NCBI GenBank assembly: GCA_015657535.1
Contig: JADHZB010001704.1
Coordinates: forward strand, 25,287 to 75,935
Direction: 5' to 3'
DNA from: Nephromyces sp. MM_2019
Taxonomy: Eukaryota > Apicomplexa > Aconoidasida > Nephromycida
DNA: 50,649 nt
A program made the position numbers and the translations under genes. Below, in pieces: positions 23,348-35,854 of this stretch. The stretch's first letter is position 1; each line of letters starts with the position of its first letter. Below the pieces are notes generated by a model. That model was not told the origin of the DNA, made no database searches, and was given only the letters and a program-made list of their open reading frames with translations.

Positions 23348-26177
23348 GCTGCCAAAACAAAAGTTGCCGAAAAATAGCTCCACCCAAATTATAGTACTTG
23401 AATGAAAAAGTCGGGGTGGTGTGAGCACGTTTAGTTCTTCGCTACCACATTGGCAAACATCAGTAGCTATTATTCGGCCGAGAAGCGGGTAGTGTCAAAG
23501 TCATGTGCGCCGCCAAGAGAAGCTTTGCTCAGTTACGTAGTATCCAGAAATCAGATCCTCAAGTAGAGTACATTGTTAGCGGGTTACAATGTTGCAATTT
23601 CAAGGTGTTTATCAGATAAATTGCATGTTGTAGCTTATTGGTGATTGCTAAAAGGTTATTGAGAACTTGAGGTATACAAGCGGAATCTTAGCTCCTTTCT
23701 GTAAAGGGCCAAAAAAGTGACAGAAGGGACCTATATCAGTACCACAAGAGGGGGGAAGAAAAGGGCACTACATGAGAGGACGCGAGGAAACCATGTAACA
23801 GTAGAGCGAAAAATGCTCCAAGAAATATTCCTACGAGAGAAGCATAATGTAGCTCAAATATACATGTGGAAATGCTCGGTTAATTTTCTGACATGACTTA
23901 ACTGAGGACAAGTAGATTATGAACCCGATGTAGCTTCAGCCAAAGAAATCATACGAAAGAAAATCAGGCGTCATGCGAAAAAAAGGTACCAGAGAATGGA
24001 AGCCTCCTTTATGTGTGAAGCATCCATATTGTTCATGGATGTTTAGCAAGGCAACGAACATTGCAGATTTAGGAGAAAGGCTGCGATATTCCTTAACTAA
24101 CGAACATTTTCCCAAGCTCAGAGATCGCTGAGCACATGGCGCTTAGATGGGAAAACTGCTTCGCCATGTGCGTGCAAGGCGCTCAAGCTCCTAATTCTTC
24201 TTATATTCCACGATTTTTGCTACTGCAAGAGGAATCAGCAGTAACTAACGTAACGCTGTACTTTGGACTGGGTTTGCTTTCCTTCGAAGAATAGATATAA
24301 TAGCTACTGTAAGCTGGTCCGGAAGGAAAGATATTCGGCACGACAAATGCGGCGCTTGTGCAGGCTTCCTCCACATTATAATATGCCAGAAGCCCACTGC
24401 ATCAGGCTTTCTGTTCATTGCCAAATCATGTAATTCTCAATGACAATTTTAAGGGCATGGTTCAGAGTAAACAACGCGTGACACAGCCATGACATCCAGA
24501 CTAACTTCTGATATAGCACTTATATATATAATGGCCGACGTTACAGGGATCTGTACACCAGCGGGTTTAGACGATACAAACGGCCCAAAACGAAAAAGTG
24601 CCTATATTATCAGATTGCAGGCTTACGCTGCATCTCCGTGGCAGCGCGCAAATATACCTTGACATTTTTGTGACATGCATTGAGGCTCTTGGCATTCCCC
24701 GTAACCGTGCCAGTAAACTCTTACAATCACATTTTAGTCCTTGAATAGACATCTCATAGGGACTAGTAATTGGGGCTATGATGTGGTATTGCGCTAGAAT
24801 TTCACTCCCTTCGGTTATGCTGGAGCATTAGAAAGCAGCTAGATGATGCGCTCGTGTGCTCGCTTAGATTATGAGAGCTTGTTCGTTGGCCATGAAATGC
24901 CTTAGCTCTCGAATCGTTTATTTTCCAATGTATAATTTCAGGCGGCAACACTAGCTTTAAATACCTAAACGTTTACTTAACGAAAAATTGATACTGGCAA
25001 GTTAGGCTGCGGTATGAAACAATGGATACACAGACTTGCCTGAGTACCCTAAAAGTAGCGGCAATCCTTTTGAAGTTGTAGATTTTCCCACCCGTAGCTT
25101 ACTGTGGAGGTCAGAAAAGTTGCTTATGTTGCAAAAGAGGAATCTTCAGCGGGGATTGAAAGGATGATATTTTGCGCTTAGTGATTAAAACCGTGCATCC
25201 CACTTTTAGCTTAATTGCGATACTGGTTTTTATTGAAGGAAAATAACATCGATTGGCTTTTTTACGTGCTATTGCTGCATAATATTCATTTGATGCCCAT
25301 GGGAGTCCGCCTTGGCACGTTCGTCTATTATGTATTTGTAGTTATGCTGTAGCTTTTCAGACTAAATAAGTTCGTTAAATGCGCTCCGCCTCTTATTGGC
25401 TACGCGCTTCGTTCATATTATATTGAAGTGAAGCAAGCTAGCGGCTTCTTCCTGCGCTTTATATCGTAATCCAATGCTAGCATATTTTTATTAGCACATA
25501 ATTTTTTCGGGAAAAAAGCGTTCTTCGTGTTTTCTCTTCACGTGCTACGTTGCTCGCAATAACGCTTCTGAGGGCTGCCATTTTGCTCTAGTTCCAAAGA
25601 TGGCTGCGTCCTACTGAAGGCCTAAAGTTCCAATGGTTTTGTAACTACTAGAGTGCCATTAAAGTTATTATCCAGTTGTAACCTACGAAATAGTAGCTAT
25701 TATAAGATGCTTCTTTTAGTTTTGCTTATGAGTTATTCTTCCAAACGGGTAGAAATCAATTCCATCTTCAGTATACCTGAAGCCACTATATGATATATAT
25801 TCATGCAAAAAATCGAGCCATATTCGCACATCCTTTCTTTGAATACGATTTGGCCTGATTGCTGCCTGCCACTGCCATCTTTTGCTGCATAACATCCATT
25901 CAAACTGTTGGGTGGGAAAATTTTTGAATCTTCAACTGGGTACAGAGGTAGCAATTTGAAACTAGAGGCGATTATCTGGAAGTTAATGCCATGGCTCTTT
26001 TATTATAACATGTTTGCTTAAGATTGTGCAATGTCTTGTTCTTTGAAAGTGATATCTACTACTGATCATCTTGTTGCTTATCAATTACTCGAAGGTTACT
26101 TCAATTTTTGCTGTACCCCCTATTGTGCTCAGCGGAAATAGTCTTTACTAACCCTTTGGTATAGAGGAGGCGCCGCT
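23348..26177. other. Interval between divergent genes
   Basis: It separates the start of Dnmt2 (minus) from that of the small basic protein (plus), so promoters of both should lie here, but I see no motif I can name. No supported exons: open frames near 24567-24752 and 25733-25954 show no motifs or phase-matched partners. A pyrimidine-rich TATAG at 26155-26163 could be an acceptor, so the downstream gene might have a 5' exon here. Confidence 0.45.
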
Positions 26178-27558
26178 ATGGGAAAAACAAAATTCGCAAC
26201 TTTCACCAGATTTTGGTGTGGTCATGTACATTTCAGGATTGGTAGCCTGACTCAAATTCGTGTGAACAAGGGATTTCGTCCATCCACCTTTAAGAGTCTT
26301 GGTGAAGCTATCGAGTTTGCAAGGTCTTTCAGATGTGGCGTTACGACTGATTTTTTTTCACCATCACGAATACATTAGCTTCTTCTAATCTGGTAGTGAA
26401 CTATTTATAGCTTTTTTTCTTGCTCTCAAAGTTATTTGTTATTACTGCCGCTATCCTGGCGTTTCTCAAATTTTTTAAGCTACTTTTTTTGCTGTTCCTT
26501 GCTTTTTACTGTAGTATAGAACGACTTTAATCCTTAGTGCGATTACAATGCTTTGCTGGAATTTCTTAACAGCTAACTCGTCCAAAAGTAAATATCTCCT
26601 TTTTTTTTACATCTTGTGCTGAGAGAATGAAAATTATTTTTAATATTTAATACCTTTGTTTTTCCACAATATTCTGTTTTTTTCACATATTCTGTTTCTA
26701 AAAGATTTTTTGAGAAATATTATTTGGAGAACTACCTCCCTCAATTTTGCATTGTATAGGGGTACAACGTAAATGAAAATTTTCGCTCCCTTTATGCGTC
26801 AGCGGAAAAATTTATAGAACATCTCCTTGGTTACATCTAACAAGACGCTGTTCATATGTGCTACTTTTTTATTTCATATAATGTTCTCGAATTGCTATAT
26901 CTCGAGCTTTTAAGTTAGTCTGATGTTTACCTTTTAATCCTTCAGGACATGCAAAAGACTGCGCCCTTCAACGGTAGCTGAGTCTTTACGAGGACCCTGG
27001 CACTTTGCAAAAAAAGAAAGGGAGGCGAATTCGAGTATGCAATGCGATCCTGGTAAGATAACGAGATGGCCTTAACAATACTCCGTCTTTTTTCGCTGTT
27101 AGCGCCCGCTTGGATAAGCTCTGAAGTGCCACAAGTGTTTGCTTCTAGCCACGTTTGCCTGTTTGGTTATGCAAGATTTCGTGCAAACGCTGCTGCTTAT
27201 AGCTATATTTTATTTGCTTACTTAAGGATTGGATTTTGCTGATCTTCTAACGAAGATGCTTTGACGAGCTTCATGTGCGTATAGTTAGACTTTTTTTTCA
27301 CAGCCATTTCTCTTGAATTTCCTTCTTGGTAATGATATATGTCTGTTTCTTCTGCTTCATAAGCTTTCATACCTTCTATTTTTAGGCAAAGTTTTCGTGA
27401 ACCAAGATTCAGGAAAAACTTTGGCTCCAACTGCGGCCTCGCTGGTTGCTGCGGAATTGAATAACTTGCCTCTTACTAGGGAGAACTTATTGAAGTTAGA
27501 GAAGCTTTTGGGTGTGACTCTGAAGCGTGGAAAATCAGAGGCTTCCCGTCGTGTTTAA
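26178..27558 (+). CDS. Unidentified 141-residue basic protein, three exons
   Basis: Exons 26178-26323, 26946-27052 and 27386-27558, phase-compatible, ending in TAA. Exon 2 (acceptor CTTCAG, donor CCTG|GTAAGA) and exon 3 (acceptor TTTTTAG) are well supported. Exon 1 is less certain: its donor AG|GTCTTT is weak and the other two frames there are also open. The protein is strongly basic, rich in Lys and Arg, with N-terminus MGKTKFATFTRFW and C-terminus KRGKSEASRRV. There is no membrane segment or recognised domain. Size and charge would suit a nucleic-acid-binding or organellar ribosomal protein, but that is a guess. Confidence 0.6.
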
Positions 27559-30500
27559 GCTCGCGAGAACATAAACAACTATCATACTTAAGTTTTTGAT
27601 GAAAAGCATAAAAATATAAGATCATCAGATGGAATATATTGCAAGTAAAAAAAGTAAATAGTTAAAAAAAGTGTAAAGGTAATACGAGAGGTGTTTAATT
27701 ACTGCTGATTTGGTCTGATGTCTGTATTTTGCGTATATTCTTACTAGGAAACATGCATAAGACTTATTTTCTGATAGAATGCTTTTCGTTTTCATTATAT
27801 TTCCCTGATTACTCTAATTATTGTTGGCTGTTTCCGGGGTTGCAGGTCATCCCCTTGATTTGTTTTTGAATAGTCATAATATAGAAAAGGCCAGGCAGTC
27901 TCATACTTTTCTTAAATGGTGCTTGTGTCCCCTAACATGCTTCCCTGTACAAATTGGATAAGATTTATTTTGAGCGAATTTGTGAGCCTACGTTGCTTTG
28001 CGAAACGAGCCTTGGAATTCTTTTCGTAAGCATTGATCCTTTTAGTGTTCGCGCGGGCTTCACATTCCGCTCAATTTAACATGTTCTCTCAAGCTGAGGA
28101 CTTTATGGTTCCACATTTTCCGGGAAAATCAATGAGATTTCGCGGCTTTTTAGATTTCCATTTGTTTTGTGCACGGCTGAACAGTGATGTTTGTAAAACG
28201 CTGCATCACGCGCTGTGCAATAGGCATAATTTCTTGGAAAATTTATGGTGAATGTCATTGTGCACTTAGGAAAATATCTTCCGTTCGTAACTTGCTGTTC
28301 TCTACCGGTTTTTGCGTATGAAATTATTTCATGCCTAAATTGGTAGTTTTTATATATCAATAACGTTTTCTTTTTTCCTAGTGGGTCACTACTACTGTTT
28401 TCCTGGTCTTTTAAGCGAATATGCTGGCACAGCATTTATCGAGCTTTATATTCAATATGGAAAGTGGAGCCGCTTATTTGCAGAGTTATCTTGCAACCCT
28501 TATCTACATATCAAGAGAATCCTTTTTTGTGATACTTTGACGTTTTTTCTCACCTTACTATTTTTTGTGGTAGAGTGAATCTTTTGTGATCGTTTGCGAA
28601 AGCTTTGGTGATTATCTAAACTGGGAATTATAGCTTGTTTTCTTCTTGAAAGATAAATCTTTTTTCCGAAAATTAGCCGCTACTTCAAATTCTGCCAACA
28701 CTTTTAGATTTCTCACGAGGCTTTTCCAAGATAATCTTCTCATAACTGGCCTATTGTAATTTCTCCAATTTTTGTGTACTTGCATGATTAACAAATCTAT
28801 ATACTTAGTAATGGTCGTGTCATTAATACAGTACTTGGGTATAATCTAATTTTTGTAGCTGTTTTGGCTTTGATTCCTGAGGAATCACATCTTGAATGCG
28901 CGCCTCACGCTTCAAAAAATTGGAAAGAGATAGTTATAGAGCTGTATATATATTAATATTCGTTTATGAATATGCTGGTATATATGAGAAGTTGTAGAAA
29001 TCTTTTCGAAGAGGTGTTGGTTCGGGATGCATAATTTTAATTTTGTCTTTTAGTTTTTTTGATAGGTTTCTATACACTATTCGGCAGGTGAACGCTAATT
29101 TTGATTGTGAATACCGCAAGATTCACTCGTCTTTCAACTTCTACATCAGCATGAGCCTACATCTCTCGAGCATAATTTTTGTTGCAAACACGCTATATTT
29201 CTGAAAATTTTATGTCGCTTATCTCAGAATAGGCTTCTACCTTACTTTTGATTTTTTGCTGATATTAAATAATTCGAAAGGATGATTATTCCATTATAAC
29301 TGATGCTATAAGCATTAAAAAAAATTTAACGCTTGCAGCGTCTGCCTTCTAACAATCAGATCCAAACTCAAATGAATGGAAAGCTCAAATGTAATCTAAC
29401 TTTCAAATGCAGTTCTGGTTCATTTTAAGGTCTGTAAGCTGTTTAGGAATGTTGAATAGTAAGATCCTATCATATTGTTTGAGGTTAGCTAGCAATTGCA
29501 AAGGTCACAGGAAAAACTCACAGAGCGCATTCGTAAGGCGATAAAATTTGCCGTTAATTCGAGTAAGTTGCATCTTTAGAAGATGGCGTGTCAATCTAGA
29601 GCCCATTTTATCAATATTAACTCCAGACTAGAGGCCTTTCACGTGTCAGCGGGGACTGCTATCATCAAAACCACTACGCAAGAATACTACTGCACAAAGG
29701 AACGAAGTCTCGTTCTGCAGCTTTCGTTCTATTCATAAAAATGCTACATCTCGATAAAATTTATTCTTAATTTTGTTCGCTTGTGCCCTACATTGTCGCG
29801 AATTCAATGCACGCCCTGCTACGGTAGCGGCAGGATTTTGTGAAACAGGGGCTTTCCGTTGTATTTACCGATCCCTCTGGGGAGGCACAAACTGGCTATT
29901 TTTCAACCGCTTTGTATCTATTGAAGCATCACTCTGTTTTCTGAGGAATGTTTACTGCCTAGAATAAAGAAACCATAGATGTAATGAGTGTTAATAATAC
30001 AACTCTATGCGCCAGCTATTAGCTACAATGTCGCGTGAACTTCTGGAAACTCGACTCTGATCGTGCGCGCTGACTTGTCGCTGTTAGTCAGCCTGCCGCT
30101 TGTCGCTGTCTCCCGGGACCCTGCACCCAAAGTAGTAGCTTCGCTTCATTTTGCGAGGAGGCACAACTGTCGTAGTAGATCATAAAAATTGTTTTGCACC
30201 GAGTTATCGTGTCTTGCACGGAATAACTATTCAAGAAGTGTTGAGCACCTTGCCAAGGCTTCCTAGTAGTTTTGCAGAGTTGCAACGCGTAAAAGTGCAC
30301 AAGAACTGCTGGCTCTAAAAGAGCTCAGCCGTGCTTGTAGGTGGCTGAGGGCATTGCCAACCACGTTGCAGTTGCCTCTCGATAAGAAAATGTTATATCT
30401 TCCCGAGGAATTCTGAGACAGCGCGTACTTTTTGGGGTAATATAAAGCGTTTTAAAGAAGCAAGGTAGGAGACAATAGCGTACTTCGGCATACCAGTGTT

Positions 30501-31205
30501 CTTGGGAAACACTAAGATTTCCGTGTCTGAGAGTTGACCGAAGTAGAGTCAAAAAAAAAACCGCTGGAGGTGTAGAGACAAAAAGTTTGGAGGCGCTTAG
30601 ATGTCTTATATTTGGGAGCATAATTCAAAAAAATATGTGTATGATAGCAAGCTATTTTGAAGCATCTTCGACTGCATTAGTTTTAGCGAAATACCCGTTC
30701 CTGTATCAGTATCCATGTAATTCTAAATTATATGAATTTTTTTGTGTGGCTACGGTGCAACCGTCTTGTTTCATGTACGCTTAAGATGTTCAATTCAACG
30801 ATGAAGTCAAAACAGTTAGGGTAGATAAAACCATCTGGCCTTTCCACCGCAGGAGCGATAGGCATTAGCTAAGGATTTTATTTTATTGCAAATACCTTGG
30901 GACGCATAACTTTTAGACAATATTTTCTCAAATAGAACTGATTTAGTCCAAGAAGGGTGTCAAAGGAAAATTAATGCCTGCCTTGAATAAAAACATTTTG
31001 CTATATACTTATTCGTTAACGGATGTGTTTAGAAGGCGCACATAACATTTTTTAGGGATTGCTTTAGGAAAGCCAGAATATACATTGACATCTCTGAAAT
31101 GAAAAATGCGGCGCACACATTAAAAATATGAGTGAATTACATCAGCGATGCCACAGCATGGACAGATTAAATTAGCTGACAGAAGCTTATTTTATTAATT
31201 AAGAT
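27559..31205. other. Interval without supported genes
   Basis: AT-rich DNA between two plus-strand genes. Open frames such as 28033-28251, 28381-28578, 29773-29967 and 30325-30621 have no recognisable motif and do not join into a phase-consistent chain. I see no RNA gene or clear repeat. Confidence 0.45.
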
Positions 31206-31889
31206 ATGTATACAGAAATTCTGATAGATGAGCTCACGGATAACACATCAAGGATGACGATCCACATAACCTCAGAAACTTATGCTGTAGGAAATCGAGT
31301 TTCCAGCTCTGATAATGTGAATGTCTGTAGCCCGGTCGAAGCTCTTCAGTCCAATATCACTGCGGTTGCAACGAAGGGGACACCGTCAGGGGTTGAATGT
31401 ATATCACAAGGTAAATCAGGAGACTATAGCGCAGAGATCTCAGACAGCACAGTTGGCGGTATGCGGCGAAACGCCCTGCCTAGCAGCTATACACTTGAAT
31501 CCAAGCGAAAACTTTATCCGGAATACCCTTACTCGGCAGAAAAACAATACTTGGAGGAAAGTGCCTCAGAACCTGTGCTAGAGTGCGGTACTAAGGATGA
31601 AGATAATCCGGATCATAACTTATCACCACGAATGCAGCATGAGCATGATAGCCAAAAGGAATATTTCAAGGGCTACGCCCCTGAGTTTGAAGGAAGCAAA
31701 ACTTTAGAGGGAGAAAATCTTGGCGGTATTAATCATACAGACGATTACTGCAGCAGCCATACAGTGCCCTTAGCTGAATGTGATACCATAGCATCTGTTT
31801 CACTGGACAGCAAAATGCGCGAAAAATCCATAAAAGCACAAACTGTGCTACGGAGAGATGATTATTCAACCACTGTTGTTGCCAAGTAA
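31206..31889 (+). CDS. Probable 5' exon of the HAD/Tyr-rich-tail gene (disordered N-terminal region)
   Basis: An open frame of 227 residues from ATG 31206 to TAA 31887. It is hydrophilic, with many Ser, Glu, Asp and Thr and Tyr-containing patches (YPEYPYS, EYFKGYAPEFE). A good donor, AA|GTAAGC, lies two bases before the stop, so the frame probably continues by splicing. It lies about 300 bases upstream of the next exon of the HAD gene on the same strand and resembles that gene's tail in composition, so I treat it as the 5' end of the same gene. The exact join is unresolved: the strong donor leaves phase 2, which reads the next exon as KTPPNHFWTYAPQ, whereas the exon chain I favour further on needs phase 0. 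It could instead be a separate gene. Confidence 0.55.
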   Translation: MYTEILIDELTDNTSRMTIHITSETYAVGNRVSSSDNVNVCSPVEALQSNITAVATKGTPSGVECISQGKSGDYSAEISDSTVGGMRRNALPSSYTLESKRKLYPEYPYSAEKQYLEESASEPVLECGTKDEDNPDHNLSPRMQHEHDSQKEYFKGYAPEFEGSKTLEGENLGGINHTDDYCSSHTVPLAECDTIASVSLDSKMREKSIKAQTVLRRDDYSTTVVAK

Positions 31890-32190
31890 GCAGAATTATA
31901 ACTCCAAGCCACGCTCACCTAACGCAACATGCAAAGTTTACACCTGCAGCCCTCTTACTACACATTACAGGCCCCCGGAGGAATCACAAACACCGGCGCT
32001 GGACGCGGTGACTCAATAGAATAACGTTTAAGAGACTAACAAAAAATTTTAAAGTTTCCTGTAACTCATGACAATTTGCCTATCATAGTATCTCTAACTC
32101 AGTGATGTACACTAGAATCCTCGTAGATAGTTAAATAACCCAATTATACACACGGCCATGCCTAATGGAGTAGCTCATATTTTACTGCAG

Positions 32191-35100
32191 GACACCGCCG
32201 AATCATTTTTGGACTTATGCGCCTCAATTTCACATCTGGCAGGTTTCTACGAGGCAGGTCACACACTCGTCCGGTAGGCAAATCTTAACTTAGCTCCTTT
32301 AATGAGTTATTAACTGCCAAAAGAGCAGTGTGTGCAGGCCTATAGCTAAAATAGTAAAATAATGCTCTTTTTTACAGGCCAGAAGACATAAGCGAGGCTC
32401 TTTCGATGTGCCGCAAGTTCCAGGGAACAGCAAACGAATTGTCAAAATTGTTAGCATGAGCACAAATCCAAACTTAGTAAGTACTGGGTTCACTGATTGC
32501 ACGTCAATACACCAATTTACTACTTTGCAGACCATTTACGTGGCGATGCGTCCCCGAGTACTTTTCAACTAACGACAAAACAAAGCCAATTCTGCTCCTC
32601 GGTTTGGACATGACTCTCGTCTGCTTCAAAAATGAATTACCTAGTAAAATGGTGCAAGCAGATTCAAACTACTTGAAGCTCTTTTTGAAGGTTTGAAAAT
32701 ACTGCTCATCAGAAATATATTCGTGTCATCCACAGATTAAAAATAAAACTATATTTTCATTTCGATGCTCCTTACAGGAAAAGATCATCGCGCGCCCTTT
32801 CTTGAATCAGTTCCTGGACGCCGTATGCGGCAGCTACGATGTGGTAGGTTGGCAAGTAAACAAATATAAACAGTATGAATCCTTCTAAGTTCTTGGCTCA
32901 TGTCAGTCCTTACTGTTTTGCTGCAGGCTATATTCAGCACTTTGCCAGAAAATATAGGTAGGCAAGAATTTTTAAGCAAGTATACTTATCTTTTTATAAA
33001 TTTTCTGCATGCACAAAAAAGAAATAACTTAAAAATTTATCTGCGCAGGGAAAAGCATTTTGGAAATACTGCAGATTCAGGAAAAAGTAAAATTAGCACT
33101 CTTCAGGAATCATTGCCAAAGGGTATCAACAAGTGAAGATAATTGGGTGAAGGTAGATATTAGTAGCGTTTTTGCAACCTGCGAATTTTGCTAAAATACG
33201 TTCATTGTATATCTGCATAATTCAAACTATTGCTTAGACCTAAACTTATTCTCAGAGATTTCCAAGAAAGCATACAAACACGGAAAAATTCGTCTTTTGT
33301 GACTCCCATCCATTGACTTTTGCGGCTAATAACAGGAACTCACTACAAATAAAGGTACCAAGTGGATTTAGATCCTCCAAGCTTTGTGCCATCCAACGAT
33401 CATAATAATCTTTTTGAGATCATGATCTCAAAAATCGCTTTAATTTCTGTATCTAATTTGCCTGTCATTCAGGAATTCAAGGGTGCATCAGATGACAAAG
33501 AGTTACTTAAAATAGTATCCCAACTACTTTTAATAGCTACCAATGCAGAATTTTCATCAACGATCCCACTTTATTCGACCTTAGGAAAATTATTCGAGGC
33601 TCTTAATGTAGCTGAAAGGGAAATGTCTCACAGGAATAAAACTGAACTACAGGTAACTTGCAAGACTTGCACAATTAAAAAACAAGGACATAAAGGTTCT
33701 TCTTTCACTCAACAGGGTGAACTGCCAACAGCTGAACAAGAAGAGAGCAACAGCTCGAATTCTGCACTTCAGCAGAAATCTCAGTTATTGCAGTCAGAAA
33801 ATCCCAGTGGCACACGATTAGTCCAAGCGGAGGACACCGCATCAGTAATGGAAGAGGAATCAAAAGAAAAGAAATTCGGCGAAACGAGTTCATGCAGAAA
33901 GGTCGCGGAAAGAGCCGAATTTGCACTTTCACCCTCTTCAAATTTTGAAAAAATTGTGTATAGACCATGCGCCATCTCAGAAGTCGAGCATGGGGAGGCG
34001 AACACATACGAAATGAAATTTTCTGAAGGCATGCGGCATGGCTGTAAGCCGGATTCAGAGAGCTATACAGTTAGCCCGAAGCGAAGTCAATGCCAACTTA
34101 ACAGCCTCAAAGTATCCCCAGAGGACCCATCAACACATAACACACAAGCCTATCACGTGTACGAGGTGCAAACCTATCAAACAGAGGACGGCACGGTCGA
34201 ATGCTCAGGTGGCAATGCCACTCATACCATAGTTGGTGGTGGAGCGGTAGATGCGGCAAGAAAATTACGTCCTCCGCCGCAGTTCAATGAAGGACCCTCT
34301 TGGCATAATTACCAGAAGGGCGCCCAAAGCAATGTAGCTGTGTCCTTAGACCCTGAGGTAGCTAATCCGTATAATGCAACGAATGAAAATCTTTCGTCAG
34401 AAATGTTATCGAGAGTTGTTCAAGTGCCCAGTACTAGCTATTGCGAAAGCGAGCATATGTCCACCGGAAGTTTATACTGCATGGGGGGGGGTTTAGCTGC
34501 TCAGAACTGTGAACCGGTTATGCTCATGAGGCAGGCTTCGCAGCCAATAAGCTCCACCTCTATGCGCATACCACTGAACCGTGCAGCAGTAAGGGGAGAA
34601 GCATTGACAAGGCCAGCCTCAATTACAAGTAGACCCTGTGTAGAAGCTCTTAATTATAGTATCCCTTACAGGGAGTACGATAGCAAGGGAGTACCACAAG
34701 CATTTATTACAAGCCAACAAGGTTCATACGGCCAGTATACTTCTGCCTACCCCGAGGGTACTATAGACTCATTCGGAGATTCACTAACTCAAGCAAATTT
34801 AAGCGTGCTATGCACTCCCGGAGGAGACAATTCTAGAGAGTATTCAGGGGTTTGTAGTACGGGAAGCAGGCTTCAAAGGGGCACATCATACAAGAGGTCT
34901 TCTTCCGCCTCGTTGGGAAGAACGCAACTTCACAATCCTAGAGAATCAAGTAATAATTTCCCCGCTCGTTATCGAGACCAGCAGTGCACCTTGCTGAATG
35001 ATGATGCCTCGGTAGCAATGAGCGCAGATATATGGAAGAACGCTCCAATGAATGAGGTTTACTACCCAAAGCAGTCATATCTCTCTGCCGCTAAGCCAGC

Positions 35101-35854
35101 ACAATTCTACAATACACATGAACTCAGGAGGCAACATAGCTTCTCCGTTTCTCAAAATCCTTCCCAGTATTATCGCTGTACTTCACAGCAGGGCGATCTA
35201 CATGGTGCCATGGGAGATTTACCACAGAGGCATCCGGAGTATCCATCAAGATCAAGGATATCACACGTGATGCGTACACCACGAGAAATTATACCTTTTT
35301 GCCCCCCTAGTTCAACCAACGGCGGAGTTAGATCAATGAGTTACATCGGCATGAATCAATGTGCCCCATCACAGTTTCCCCCGTTTTATCCTGATGGTAC
35401 CAGAATGGACACAGTAAGTCGTGTCCCATTTGGCTATCGTGCGGCGGAGTATAAGCCTGGCCGGTATGCTGCTATGCCGAGAAACTCCTCTCGGGGACAC
35501 TCAGCGGGTCACTCCCCTGGAGCATATTCTCTCGGATATTCCACCGGGTATTACCCAGCAGGTTACCCGGCGGGTGGCTACCCAGCAGGCGGCTACCCAA
35601 CCAGCGCCTACTCAACAGGTGGCTACCTCAGAGCTGGTTATCCGTCAGCTGGATACTCCTCCGGTGTATATTCAGCCAGTGGCCACTTCATCGAAAGGTA
35701 TGCCCCCGGCGGTTCCTCAAAGGGTGTACATCGGCTGGTTGAGAACTACAAGAGCGGACAGACCGGAGTTGGCGATTCGGTGAGCGGGTACACACGTTCC
35801 TACAACCCGCGTGTTTGGCCTCCTGGTACCGCGCCGCAGGCCCACCCTTGTTAG
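32191..35854 (+). CDS. FCP1/SCP-type HAD pseudophosphatase fused to a long Tyr/Ser/Gly/Pro-rich tail
   Basis: Exons 32191-32273, 32378-32449 (end uncertain), 32531-32690, 32778-32843, 32927-32957, 33049-33152, 33256-33354 and 33473-35854. From 32531 on the junctions are GT..AG and phase-consistent. The order matches SCP/NIF/Tim50-like domains: KPILLLGLDMTLVC (motif I), IIARPFLNQFL, AIFSTLPENI (motif II), ALFRNHC, NWVK (Lys motif), KFVFCDSHPLTF (motif IV) and NSLQIKEFKGASDDKELLKI. In active enzymes motif I is DxDxT, the first Asp being the nucleophile. Here it reads GLDMT (codon GGT), so the domain is predicted inactive. The last exon (793 residues) adds a disordered tail ending in tandem GY/AGGYP/SAGYSS repeats at about 35510-35690. 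The first two exons are less sure: a strong donor at 32477 (TTA|GTAAGT) belongs to a competing frame. Partner and location are unknown; no signal or membrane segment is seen. Confidence 0.82.
33411..33434. repeat. Perfect 24-nt palindrome in a short intron
   Basis: TTTTTGAGATCA followed directly by its exact reverse complement, with no spacer. It lies in the 118-nt intron 33355-33472 of the HAD gene, about 40 bases before the acceptor. Confidence 0.9.
35510..35695 (+). repeat. Protein-coding GY-rich tandem repeats
   Basis: Imperfect repeats of about 7-8 residues around a Gly-Tyr core (AGYPAGGYPAGGYP and related GYST, SAGYSS, GVYS units) near the C-terminus of the HAD-tail protein. The DNA copies vary at many positions, so the amino-acid pattern appears kept while codons drift. 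Confidence 0.8.

Noticed and set aside
28381..28578. Exon after a TTTTTTTCCTAG acceptor
   Set aside because: The acceptor is good but the frame has no motif, no clear donor and no phase-matched neighbours.
33362..33472. Start of the tail protein at MDLDPPSF (33362)
   Set aside because: This is intron translation; splicing 33354 to 33473 joins SLQIK to EFKGASDDKELL in phase and restores the HAD pattern.
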